Assembly (NCBI RefSeq): GCF_014084025.1
Contig: NZ_CP043682.1
Coordinates: forward strand, 463,582 to 527,581
Source: Borrelia sp. A-FGy1
GTDB taxonomy: Bacteria > Spirochaetota > Spirochaetia > Borreliales > Borreliaceae
Direction: 5' to 3'
DNA: 64,000 bases
Numbering within the stretch: the stretch's first letter is position 1; each line of letters begins with the position of its first letter. Both the position numbers and the translations under genes were made by a program. This document shows, in pieces, positions 52,349 through 62,400 of the stretch. The notes beneath the pieces were generated by a model. The model made no database searches, had not been told where the DNA came from, and saw only the letters and a program-made list of their open reading frames with translations.

Positions 52349-53093
52349 ATTTTTTCTTATCTAAGATACCTGAAAAGTTTAAATTTAGGTCTTCAAGTAT
52401 TACTGGATTATTTTCAATTTTTAAAGTTATTCCATTAATGCCTTTAATTTCAAGACATGTTAAAATAATTTGGTTTACCTGATTGATAATTCCTTCTACC
52501 CCAAAGCTATTTTCATAAAATTCCTTAGAAAGGTTAATGTTAGCAATTCCATCATTTATGCTTAAATTTAATATTTTAGTATTAATAGGAATTAAACTTA
52601 AAAAGTTGTTTTTAAGTTCATATTCATTTGGTCCATTAATAAGTGCTTTTAATGTTTCTTCAAGAATATTTTTGTCATAGTGAATAGTTCTTTTGATATC
52701 TTGCTTTAAAAAATGTCCTTCAGCAGTAACTTTTATGAAATATAGCTTAACTATTTTTTTCTTTTTTAAAATTTTTTGTTGTTGATGTTTAAATTCTTCT
52801 TCAATTTTTTTTATTTCAGGGGGCCTAATTAAGAATTTTTCATTACTGACTATTTTAATGGCTTCTTTTTTTGTGTTATCTAGCTCTGCTTCTATTACTT
52901 TATTAGGTTTTGATGAATCAAATTCAAAGTATTCATAATTATTAATTTGTTCATTGAATATATTTTTAATTAATGAATTTTTAATTATTAGTAATAGGCA
53001 AAATCCTGTCAGAAAAATGGCAAATATTACTAGGAATATATCTATTTTTTTAACACTATTTTTTTTTCTCCTATGCTTTTTTTTTCTTTTCAA
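52335..53093 (-). CDS. GerMN-domain membrane-anchored protein
   Basis: 252 residues. Basic start (MKRKKKHRRKKNSVKK) and one membrane helix (IFLVIFAIFLTGFCLLLII), then an extracytoplasmic part whose last ~110 residues match a GerMN domain (EETLKALINGPNEYELKNNF, TKILNLSINDGIANINLSKE, INQVNQIILTCLEIKGINGI). GerMN domains occur in spore germination and in envelope proteins linked to peptidoglycan; the role in spirochaetes is unknown. It is a single minus-strand gene between tlyA (14-nt overlap) and der (divergent, 86 nt). Confidence 0.82.
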   Translation of the reverse strand: MKRKKKHRRKKNSVKKIDIFLVIFAIFLTGFCLLLIIKNSLIKNIFNEQINNYEYFEFDSSKPNKVIEAELDNTKKEAIKIVSNEKFLIRPPEIKKIEEEFKHQQQKILKKKKIVKLYFIKVTAEGHFLKQDIKRTIHYDKNILEETLKALINGPNEYELKNNFLSLIPINTKILNLSINDGIANINLSKEFYENSFGVEGIINQVNQIILTCLEIKGINGITLKIENNPVILEDLNLNFSGILDKKKFNKY

Positions 53094-53179
53094 CTGAATA
53101 TCCGCCTGTAATTGGCATAAACATACAATATTTGATATTATAATAAAAATAGCTATATAAAGAAAGAGGCAAATTATTT

Positions 53180-54499
53180 TTGATTAATTCTAAGATACAA
53201 GATTATAGTAATGTTTTTATTTTAGGCAGGCCAAATGTTGGAAAGTCTACTTTATTTAATAAGCTTTTAAACTCAAAAAGAAGTATTACAGATAAAACTT
53301 ATGGTGTTACGAGAGATTTAATTAAAGAGATATGCGAGATAGATTTTTATAGATTTTATTTGGTTGATACTGGTGGATTTACACTTTTAAAGGATGAACT
53401 TAGTAAAGTTATAGCTGACAAAGTTATAAATTTACTTGATAGTATTGATTTAATTTTACTTGTTTTAGATATAAATGAAATATTATCAGAAGATTATGAA
53501 CTTATTGAGAGACTTAGAAAATATAGCAATAAGATAGTCTTGATACTAAATAAAATAGATAGCCAGAATAAGCAATCTTTGGCTTATGATTTTCAAAAAT
53601 TGGGGTTTAGAAAAAGCTTTTTAGTGAGTGCAATACATGGTAAAGGAATTAATTCTTTAAAAAATTTCTTAAAAAATTCAATTGGTAAATTAAAAGTTAA
53701 TGAAGAAAATATTGATATTAAAATTGGCATTATAGGAAAACCAAATTCAGGTAAATCTACTCTTATTAATTTTTTAGCAGGATATGAAGTTTCAATTGTT
53801 TCTCATAAAGCTGGAACTACAAGAGATTTTGTTAAAACAAAAATTCAAAGGAATGGAAAGACATTTGAAATTATTGATACGGCTGGGATAAGAAGAAGAT
53901 CAAGAATAGATGGACTTATTGAGTATTATTCTGTAAGTAAGGCTTTAAGAGTAATTGATATGGTAGATATTGTATTTTTATTAATTGATACTAATGAAGA
54001 CTTAACAGCTCAAGATAAGAAAATTGCTCATTATGCAGTTAAAAAGGGAAAGGGTATTATACTGGTGTTTACCAAATGGGATTGTGTAAAGATAAAGAGT
54101 GGTTATTTTGAAGCTATAAGAGATCGTCTTAATTTCTTTTTCCCGGTTTTAAAGTTTGCTCCTGTATTAAGGATATCAGTACATGAAAAAATAGGGTTGG
54201 ATAATCTTTTCAAAGAAGCAATTAGACTTAAAAAACAGCTTGAACTTAGGGTCAATACAGCTGATTTGAATAAGATGTTAAATTTTTGGACTAAGGATTA
54301 TCATTTAAGTGATGCACATAAAATAAAATATATAACTCAGGTTAGTGTTAACCCTGTTAAATTTATTTTATTCGCTAGTAAAGTAACTAATTTTCCCAAT
54401 TCTTACTATAATTATTTAGTAAATAATATTCGTAAAATTGGTTATAAAAATATTCCAATATTAATAGAAATGAGAGAAAAGGCAAGAATCTTAAAGTGA
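53180..54499 (+). CDS. der: GTPase Der (EngA)
   Basis: Essential ribosome-assembly GTPase with two tandem G domains, 439 residues. First domain: GRPNVGKST, DTGGF and NKID. Second domain: GKPNSGKST, DTAGIRRR and TKWD. A C-terminal KH-like domain ends with PILIEMREKARILK. TTG start (MINSKIQDYSNVFILGRP) with agagg about 11 nt upstream; no better start precedes the first P-loop. The next gene starts in its stop codon (GTGA). Confidence 0.96.
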   Translation: MINSKIQDYSNVFILGRPNVGKSTLFNKLLNSKRSITDKTYGVTRDLIKEICEIDFYRFYLVDTGGFTLLKDELSKVIADKVINLLDSIDLILLVLDINEILSEDYELIERLRKYSNKIVLILNKIDSQNKQSLAYDFQKLGFRKSFLVSAIHGKGINSLKNFLKNSIGKLKVNEENIDIKIGIIGKPNSGKSTLINFLAGYEVSIVSHKAGTTRDFVKTKIQRNGKTFEIIDTAGIRRRSRIDGLIEYYSVSKALRVIDMVDIVFLLIDTNEDLTAQDKKIAHYAVKKGKGIILVFTKWDCVKIKSGYFEAIRDRLNFFFPVLKFAPVLRISVHEKIGLDNLFKEAIRLKKQLELRVNTADLNKMLNFWTKDYHLSDAHKIKYITQVSVNPVKFILFASKVTNFPNSYYNYLVNNIRKIGYKNIPILIEMREKARILK

Positions 54500-55746
54500 T
54501 ATATATACTTTTATTTTTAGTCATTATTAAATTAGATGTTTTAGGATTTGAAAATTTTGTTTACGATTTTACTATTAGATCAAGCTATACACAACATTTT
54601 AATTCAAGCAGTAATAAGAAGAAAATGAATCCTCAAAAACATTATACTACAGATGGCTATTATGTTGAGGTTTCAAATTCAATAATTGGAGATTATGTTT
54701 ACTATTCTTTTTTTAATCGAAAAGAAAGTGTGTCTTATATTCTTCCAGGTTCTTATGTAGTTAAAGTTGGGAAAAATGGTATTGAACAGGTAAAAATATT
54801 TTTTATACATAGAGCTGATACTTTTATTAGAATAAAAGCAAGTGGTATAAATTCTAGTGCTGACTTTTATTTAATAAATACTTTAATATATAAAGATATT
54901 AAATTACCCTTTAAAATTAAAGATATTGCTACTGGTTCTTTTCTTGATATAGTTAAATATGTTAGTAATTTTATTGATTTAAAACTTTTTGATCCTAAAT
55001 ATTTTAAAGAATATGAGAATGTTTCTCATATTGTTGATAACTTTAGAAAGTTTTTAAAAACTTTTTCAATTGCTGAGGTTCCTGATGGCGCTATGAGTGA
55101 ATTGGGAGAAATGGTATACATTAAAACGGGTGCACTTCAAGGTGATGTTGAAGGATTTAATTGTTCTGGATTTAGTAAATGGGTAGCTGATTCAATTTAT
55201 AATACAATGACTGGAAAACTCTTAAAAATAGAAGATCTTAAAGTGAGACATATTGGAGTTAGGGGTAATAGTTTTACTGAACAGTATGAATTTAGTAAAG
55301 ATTTATTTTTTGCTCTTGATTGGATTCGTAATATTGGATACAGGCTTAAGTATATTAATACTGACTTGGTTTTGGATAGGGTTAAAGAAGCAGATGTAAA
55401 TAATATTAGTTTTTTAAACTATATTGAAAATCGTGGATATGAGATAGATAATTTAGAGTTTATTTTATATTATTTGACTTTAAATGAACCTGGTTATATA
55501 TACTTTGGATCTGTTAATACGACAATGAATGGATTGCCTGGGAAGGTATTTCATAAACATGTTGTTGTACTATTCCCATTTATTGATAAAGATACTATTT
55601 TTAGAACTTCTGTGATGGAAGTTAATAATGAAACTTCAATTAAGTCACTTAGGGATAGATATCCAAATTCATATATTCATTTAGTTAGAGTGAAAGCTTT
55701 AGAAAATGTGACCGTAGTTCCAATACCAAGAAGGATAAATAATTAG
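54496..55746 (+). CDS. Exported protein with NlpC/P60-like cysteine motif
   Basis: 416 residues, unnamed (BB0509 position). An N-terminal hydrophobic segment (MIYILLFLVIIKLDVLG) looks like a signal peptide. Around residue 218 the sequence GDVEGFNCSGFSKWVADSIY resembles the catalytic Cys turn of NlpC/P60 cell-wall hydrolases (DCSGF...), with Cys223. A later block FHKHVVVLFPF (His353/His355) could supply the histidine on the following beta strands. The order Cys...His fits the fold, but spacing (~130 residues) is longer than usual. It starts in the der stop codon (GTG at 54496) and ends 5 nt before a HAD gene. The enzyme assignment is inference. Confidence 0.6.
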   Translation: MIYILLFLVIIKLDVLGFENFVYDFTIRSSYTQHFNSSSNKKKMNPQKHYTTDGYYVEVSNSIIGDYVYYSFFNRKESVSYILPGSYVVKVGKNGIEQVKIFFIHRADTFIRIKASGINSSADFYLINTLIYKDIKLPFKIKDIATGSFLDIVKYVSNFIDLKLFDPKYFKEYENVSHIVDNFRKFLKTFSIAEVPDGAMSELGEMVYIKTGALQGDVEGFNCSGFSKWVADSIYNTMTGKLLKIEDLKVRHIGVRGNSFTEQYEFSKDLFFALDWIRNIGYRLKYINTDLVLDRVKEADVNNISFLNYIENRGYEIDNLEFILYYLTLNEPGYIYFGSVNTTMNGLPGKVFHKHVVVLFPFIDKDTIFRTSVMEVNNETSIKSLRDRYPNSYIHLVRVKALENVTVVPIPRRINN

Positions 55747-55751
55747 ATATT

Positions 55752-56438
55752 ATGATAAAAGCTGTGGTATTTGATCTTGATGGGACTCTTTACCCTGAAA
55801 TTAATATAAATTTAATAATGTTTCCTGAGTTTGTAAGAAATATTAAATTTTTTTTAGCTTTTAAAAGAGTAAGGAAAGAAATAAGAGTTTTACAAAAAGG
55901 AATAAGTGATCCTTCTAATAGAGATAAGTTAATGTCTATGCAAATAGAAATGCTTTCTATGTATTTAGGATTTAGTAAGAGCAGATGTGAATTTTTATTA
56001 AATAAAATTTATTATGGTGAAGCTTTTGGAAATAAATTTAGAAGGTTTAAGCCTTATTTTGGCATTCATGATTTAATTTATTCTCTTAAATCTAAAGGAA
56101 TAAAGTTGGGAGTAATGTCAGATTTTCCGATTACAACTCGTGTAAGTAATTTATTAGGAATTAAGGATAGTTTTTGGGATGTTCTTTATTCATCAGAAGA
56201 TACTGGTTATTTAAAGCCAAATAAAATGGCTTTTTTGAGAATTATGGATGAGCTTGGTATTCAAAGTAATCATGTTTTATATGTGGGGAATTCTTATGAG
56301 TATGATATTTTAGGTGCTTGTGATGTTTTAATGAGAACTGCTTACTTTTCTCGTAAAAAATTATTAGATAATATGAAATGTGATTTTATTTTTAGTAATT
56401 ATAAAGATTTGCAAGAATATATACTTTTAAATATATAG
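55752..56438 (+). CDS. HAD superfamily hydrolase
   Basis: 228-residue haloacid-dehalogenase-like phosphatase, subfamily with an alpha-helical cap. Motif I VVFDLDGTLYPE (nucleophile Asp and acid Asp), motif II SDFPITTR, motif III Lys in LKPNKMAF and motif IV YVGNSYEYD (metal Asp). The start is ATG 5 nt after the preceding gene. It precedes the giant coiled-coil gene by 19 nt. Substrate unknown; phosphoglycolate-type or nucleotide phosphatase activity is typical for such proteins. Confidence 0.88.
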   Translation: MIKAVVFDLDGTLYPEININLIMFPEFVRNIKFFLAFKRVRKEIRVLQKGISDPSNRDKLMSMQIEMLSMYLGFSKSRCEFLLNKIYYGEAFGNKFRRFKPYFGIHDLIYSLKSKGIKLGVMSDFPITTRVSNLLGIKDSFWDVLYSSEDTGYLKPNKMAFLRIMDELGIQSNHVLYVGNSYEYDILGACDVLMRTAYFSRKKLLDNMKCDFIFSNYKDLQEYILLNI

Positions 56439-56457
56439 ATTATGGGTAAAATATTTT

Positions 56458-59400
56458 ATGATAGATTTTGTAACTATCCTAGTTAATCTTTTATTAGTTT
56501 TTGTAATTCTATTTATCTATAGACAGTATGATAGACGTTCAAGAGCTTTAGATAAGATTAAAAAGTTTGTTGATATTGCTAAGGATAACCTTGAAGATTT
56601 TATTGAAGATAAGACAAAGGAAATTAATAATCTTGCTGTTGATATGGAAGCTTATCAACGTTCTAGCATAGAAATTATAAAAAAAATAGATGAAGTTCAA
56701 CAAAAAATTAAAAATAAAAGTAATGATTTTGCAGAAGTGGAGAAAAAGATTGCTTATCATGACTCTATGCTTAAAGAGTTAGATGACATGACTCTTAAAG
56801 TTCAAGATAATATACAAAGACTTCAAGTTGATGGAAAAATCGTAGATAAGCTTTCAAAAACTTTAAAAAATTTTAATGTTCAGATTGATTCTATTGATTC
56901 TAGATTGATTTCGGTTTTTGAAAAATTTGATAAAAAAAATAGGGAAAATCTTGAGGCAATTAAGATTGAAAGCTGGGAGAAGTTTGATATCACTGTTAAA
57001 GATCTCAATTTGCGAATGAATAATTTAGATCAGGAGCTTATATCTTATCAAGAGTCTTTAGTAATGCTTGAGGAGAGAAAAAATGAAATTTTAGATAAAG
57101 GAAATGATAAGCTTGCAAATGAATTTAAGGAATTTTTATTTAAAATTGAGTCTAGTATAGATAATTATAATAAAAAGATGGAAGAATCTTTTTTTGCTTA
57201 TGAGGATAAATATAAATCGATAGAAAATTATATTGAATCTATTCTTGAAAAGGCAAAATCCAGAGTTAATGAAAAGGAAGATTTTATTTTAACTAGACTG
57301 AATGAGGAGTTACAGCTAAAGTTTGATGAAGTGTTTATGTATGTTAATGAGCGTTCTGAGCAAATGAAAGATAAGCTTGAAGATAAACTTATCTTCATTG
57401 ATAATGAAATTTCTTCTGTAAGTTCTGTTTTTAAAGATAATGCTTATTCTAGGTTAAATTCTATTGAGGAGACCATAAAACAAGAAATAAGGCAATATGA
57501 GGAACAAGTGGCAGATATTTTTGATCAGTTTAGAGTTCAGATTGAATCTAATGTAAGGGAAATTTATAAAGAATATGACAACAAAATAAATCAGTTTAAT
57601 AATGATATAAGAGAGAGAATAGAAATTAGCTTAGATGATGCTAACTCTAGAATGGAAAGTGTAGAGAACAATGTTAAAACATTGTTAGATGATCTTGATG
57701 AAGATTCTAATAAAATATATGTTGAATTTAAGACAAAAGTAGAGGGAGACATTGATAAATTTAGTGAGAGTGTATTTTCAAGAATGAATAAAATTGGGGG
57801 TGAATTAGAAACTAAGATTTTAAATATTGAAACAGATGTGCAAGATAAGATGCTTAAGTTGAATAATGAATTATATGCAGATTTTAAAAAAATCAATGAT
57901 AGGCTTATTAGTGATTATTCTTATTTAGATGAAAGTATTAATTCTAGGTATGAGGCTCTCATAAAGTCTTTAAGTTTAAAAAGTAGTGATTTAGAAAATC
58001 AGATTGAAAGTAAATACAAGAATATTGTAGATAAACTTGAGGGTGACATTGATAATTTTTCTACTAGATATAATGAAAAATTTGATAGAATTTTTGAAAA
58101 ATCAAATATTGATTATCATAATTTTGAAATTACTAGTAAAAAATTGGAAGATGAGATTAGGTCTTTGAATGATTTATTGGTTAAAGACTTTGAGATTTTA
58201 AGGGGAGATTTTGAATCCAATTTAATTAGTATAAGTGATGATATTAGTAAGGAAATATCTAGTTTAAAGAATAATTATAGTGATGATATAGGCCGATTTG
58301 TTAGTGAAATGGAGTCTACTAAATTAAAGTATGAAGAATGGCAGGAAAGGGTTAATTCTAATTTAGAGAATATTGAATCCCATTTAAATAAAACAAATGA
58401 AGAATTTTTAAGTTTGATTGAAGTACAAAGATCAAGGGGAAAGGAACTTAGCGAAAATATCTTTAATGAACTCTCAGAGCATATAAAGAACAAGTCGATG
58501 GATGTGCATAGCAATTGGAAAGAAGAGCTTATTGCTTTAAATAAATCTTTACTTGATATTAAAATTTCAAGTGAAGAATTGCTTTTATCCGCTTCATCAA
58601 AAATGGAGTCTTTAGAAAGAGATATTAGTGAAAGATTTGAATATGTTTCTTCAAAAACTGAAGATCTTGAAATTTCAGTATTAGAGAAGTATAAAGAATT
58701 AAAAGATATGTCATATACGAAGGGAGATGAGATTTTATTAGGTATTAAAGAGTTTATTGATAACCAAGTTGAAATAATCCATGATAAGGTTATTATGGCA
58801 CTTAATGGACTTAATGAAGGTTTTTCTAATAAAGAAGAATTAATTCGGGATAAAATAGAGGAGTTTGAATATAGGTTGAAAGATTTTAAGCTTGAAGGAG
58901 AGGATATTTTAAATAGTTTTAGGACTGACCTTGACTCGTTTATTGAGACTAGGGTACAAAAAATCTCTGAAATTAAAAACGAAAATCAGAAACAGATAGA
59001 CGGTTTTTTAAGTACGATAACAGAAGATATTTTAAGTAGAAAAGATATGCTTAATGTTGAAATAGACAGTAAGCTTAATGATTGGCAAAGAAGATTAAGT
59101 GAAATAACTGTTAATATTGAAAATATATTATCTTCAGGAAAGGTTGATATAAATTTAGTAGATTCTGAGATGACTTTAAAAATTAAGGAATTAAAAACTA
59201 CTATTGAAGGTCTTGATAGTTATTATCTTGAAAAAATAGATGAATTTAGACATCAAGGGAGCATATATTCGGATGAGTTACTGAAAAATATTATTACTCA
59301 TTTTGAAGCGGATACTAAGGAAATAGAGGAAAATTTATCTAAGAAATTTGCTAAAGTGTTAGAAAAATCTGAAGAGTTCGTTAAAGAAGTTGACAGTTTA

Positions 59401-62400
59401 TTACAGGATAAAAGAACAGATATTACTTCATTTCAGGCTAATATTGATATTACTCTCGATTCTCTTAGTTCAAGATTTAATGATTTAAATAAGGAGATTA
59501 ATGAAAAATATAATGAAGTGATACTTAATTCTAGGGGCTATTCAGAAATTCTTTCAAATAAATTAGAGAATGAAATAGTATATGAGATTGAAGATATAAA
59601 CAGGAAATTAACAGATAAAATAAACGTTATGAGTAAGAATATTAATGAAGAGTTACAAAGTTTTAAATCATCCTTTGATATGTCAAAATATCAAGTTGAA
59701 AATTTTGAAGTCAAGATTAAGAACTTAATAGAAAATGAAGAGATAAGAATTAGTAAATTTTTGGAAGAAATTGAACAACAATATGAAGATAGAAAAAAAG
59801 AAGCTATTAACTACAAAAAAATAATGGATAATGATGTTATTCAATTAAAAGAGCAGTTTGCAGAGATAATTAATGATCTTAAGAATAATATTGAAGATAA
59901 ATCTGAGTTTTTAAATGATCTTTATAAAGAGAGATTCAAAATTATTGAAAATAATCTTGAAGAGAGATATTCAACATTTTTAATTGAGAGCGAGGGTGCT
60001 ATTGCAAAGATTAGAGATGAAGTATACAAGACAATTACTGATAATGATGAAAAATTAAGGATAAAAATATCTGAGATGGACCGCAATTTTGAGATAGTGG
60101 AAGAAAGGTCAAAAGAGATTTTAGAATTTGAAGAAAGCCTAAAAAAGAGAATAAGTGAGAACAATGATACTATAAGCTATCAATTTGATGTGATTAAGAC
60201 AGATATTGAGAAGGAAATGAAAGCTCAATTTGATTCCTATATGATTAAAACAATTGTTTCAATCGATGAAGAGATTACAAAATATGAAAGTGGGATTAAT
60301 AATAAAATATCTTCTCTTAAATTGATTGAGAATAGTTTTAGAGAAATTGAGAAAGAACTTAAAGATAAAATAGGTAGATGTCATAATGAAATAAACAATG
60401 TTATTGGTTTAAAGTATAGTGAACTTGAGGATAAGTATAATGAGAAACATGATTTAATAGAGAGTAAGATAAATGAGAGAAGTAGTTATGTAGAAGGATT
60501 GATATTAAATAAGTATAGTAAGCTAGAGAATGAGTACAATGAAAAACAGGAATTGATTGAGAATAGTTTTAGAGAAATTGAGAAAGAACTTAAAGATAAA
60601 ATAGGTAGATGTCATAATGAAATAAACAATGTTATTGGTTTAAAGTATAGTGAACTTGAGGATAAGTATGATGAGAAACATGATTTAATAGAGAGTAAGA
60701 TAAATGAGAGAAGTAGTTATGTAGAAGGATTGATATTAAATAAGTATAGTGAGCTAGAGAATAAGTACAATGAAAAACAGGAATTGATTGAGAATAGTTT
60801 TAGAGAAATTGAGAAAGAACTTAAAGATAAAATAGGTAGATGTCATAATGAAATAAACAATGTTATTGGTTTAAAGTATAGTGAACTTGAGGATAAGTAT
60901 ATTAATATGCAACGTGATATGGAGAATAAGTTAAATTCATATATTTCTGATTTAGAAGAGGGATTTAATCATTCAAATACAAGGATGACTAGAGAAATTA
61001 GAGAGCAATTAGATAAACTTGAAGAACTTAAATTAGGTTTAAATAATATTGAAAAAGATATCATAAAACTTAAAGAAGATTCTTATCAAAATGTTTCATC
61101 ACATTTAAAACTTATTGAAGAGGATTTTTTTGAAGATTTAAGTAAAAAAAGTGAGCATTTAAAAACTTCTATAGAAAATTTTGTAGAATTATCAGATCAG
61201 AGAATTGAAAATTTAGAAAGAGATATAATTAATAGTTTGGAAGATAAATCATTCCTTATAAGAAATTTTAAGGTTGAAGTTGAACAAGAACTTGTACGTA
61301 ATAAAGAGAATTTTTACTTGGAATTTAGTAGAGAATTTGATAATAGAAAAAGAGATACAGAAAGTAGAATAAATTCAATGGAAACAAGTGTTGCTAGTCG
61401 TATTGATAAATTTATTGAATTCATAGATAATCGTCAAAACAATATTGACTCTTGGTTTTTAAAAGTTAAAGATGATATGAAAAATTGGCAAGAAAGCACC
61501 TATAAGGCACTTGAAGAGAGAACAGACATTGCAGAAATAAGTGTAAAAAGAATTGAAAGTGATATTTCTGTTATTGAGAATACATTGAGGGTTATTAAAG
61601 ATACTGTTGATCAAAGAACAGAAGAAATTTTTGGTAATTTGCAAGAAGACATTAAGAAATTTAAAAACAGCTCTAGCATTAATTTAAAAAATATTGCAGA
61701 CGAATTTAAGGATAGAGTTTTAAATATTGAAAAAGTAATCGATTCTAAAATGGAATCTCTAGACGAGAAAGTTAATTTTCATATTAAAGAGATTGGAGCT
61801 CAGATGGAAGCTATGACTTTAAGCCAGCAACAAGATATTGAAGTTAAAATAGGAGATGCTAATCAAAAATTAGAATATGAATTTGGTTTGATAGTTGAGA
61901 GACTTGAAAAAGAAAAACAAGAGATTGCGGACAAATTTTTAGATAATAAAGATAAGTTTGAATATCAAATGAATATTATGAAAAATAATATTTTAGAAAT
62001 TTCTGAGAAACTAAGCACCTATAGGATTGATATTGAGAAAACAATAAGGGAGAGTTATGATTCTTTTTCCAATTCAATAAGACAGGATTATATTTCATTT
62101 GAAAATGAAATTAGGAATAGTTTTAGTTACTCAGAAGAAGAAATTAGAGTTTTGAAAGATGGATTGAATATTCGTGTTAATCAGATGGAAGTTGAACTTA
62201 AGAGTATGTATGAGAAGATGATTAAAGGAATAGAGGATGATGTTTCTCAGTTTAAGTTGAAGATATTGGATTATGATAGTGAGTTTGGTCATTTTCTTGA
62301 TAAAGTTAAAAGTGATTTGATTTCATATAAGGCTGATTTGAGAGAGGAATTTGATAGCCATTATGCTACTATAAGTGTTCAAGTTGAAAAATACAAGAAG

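Noticed and set aside
60321-60900. Regular repeat considered as a CRISPR-like array
   Set aside because: The units are contiguous, in frame within one gene, and encode coiled coil. There are no spacers.
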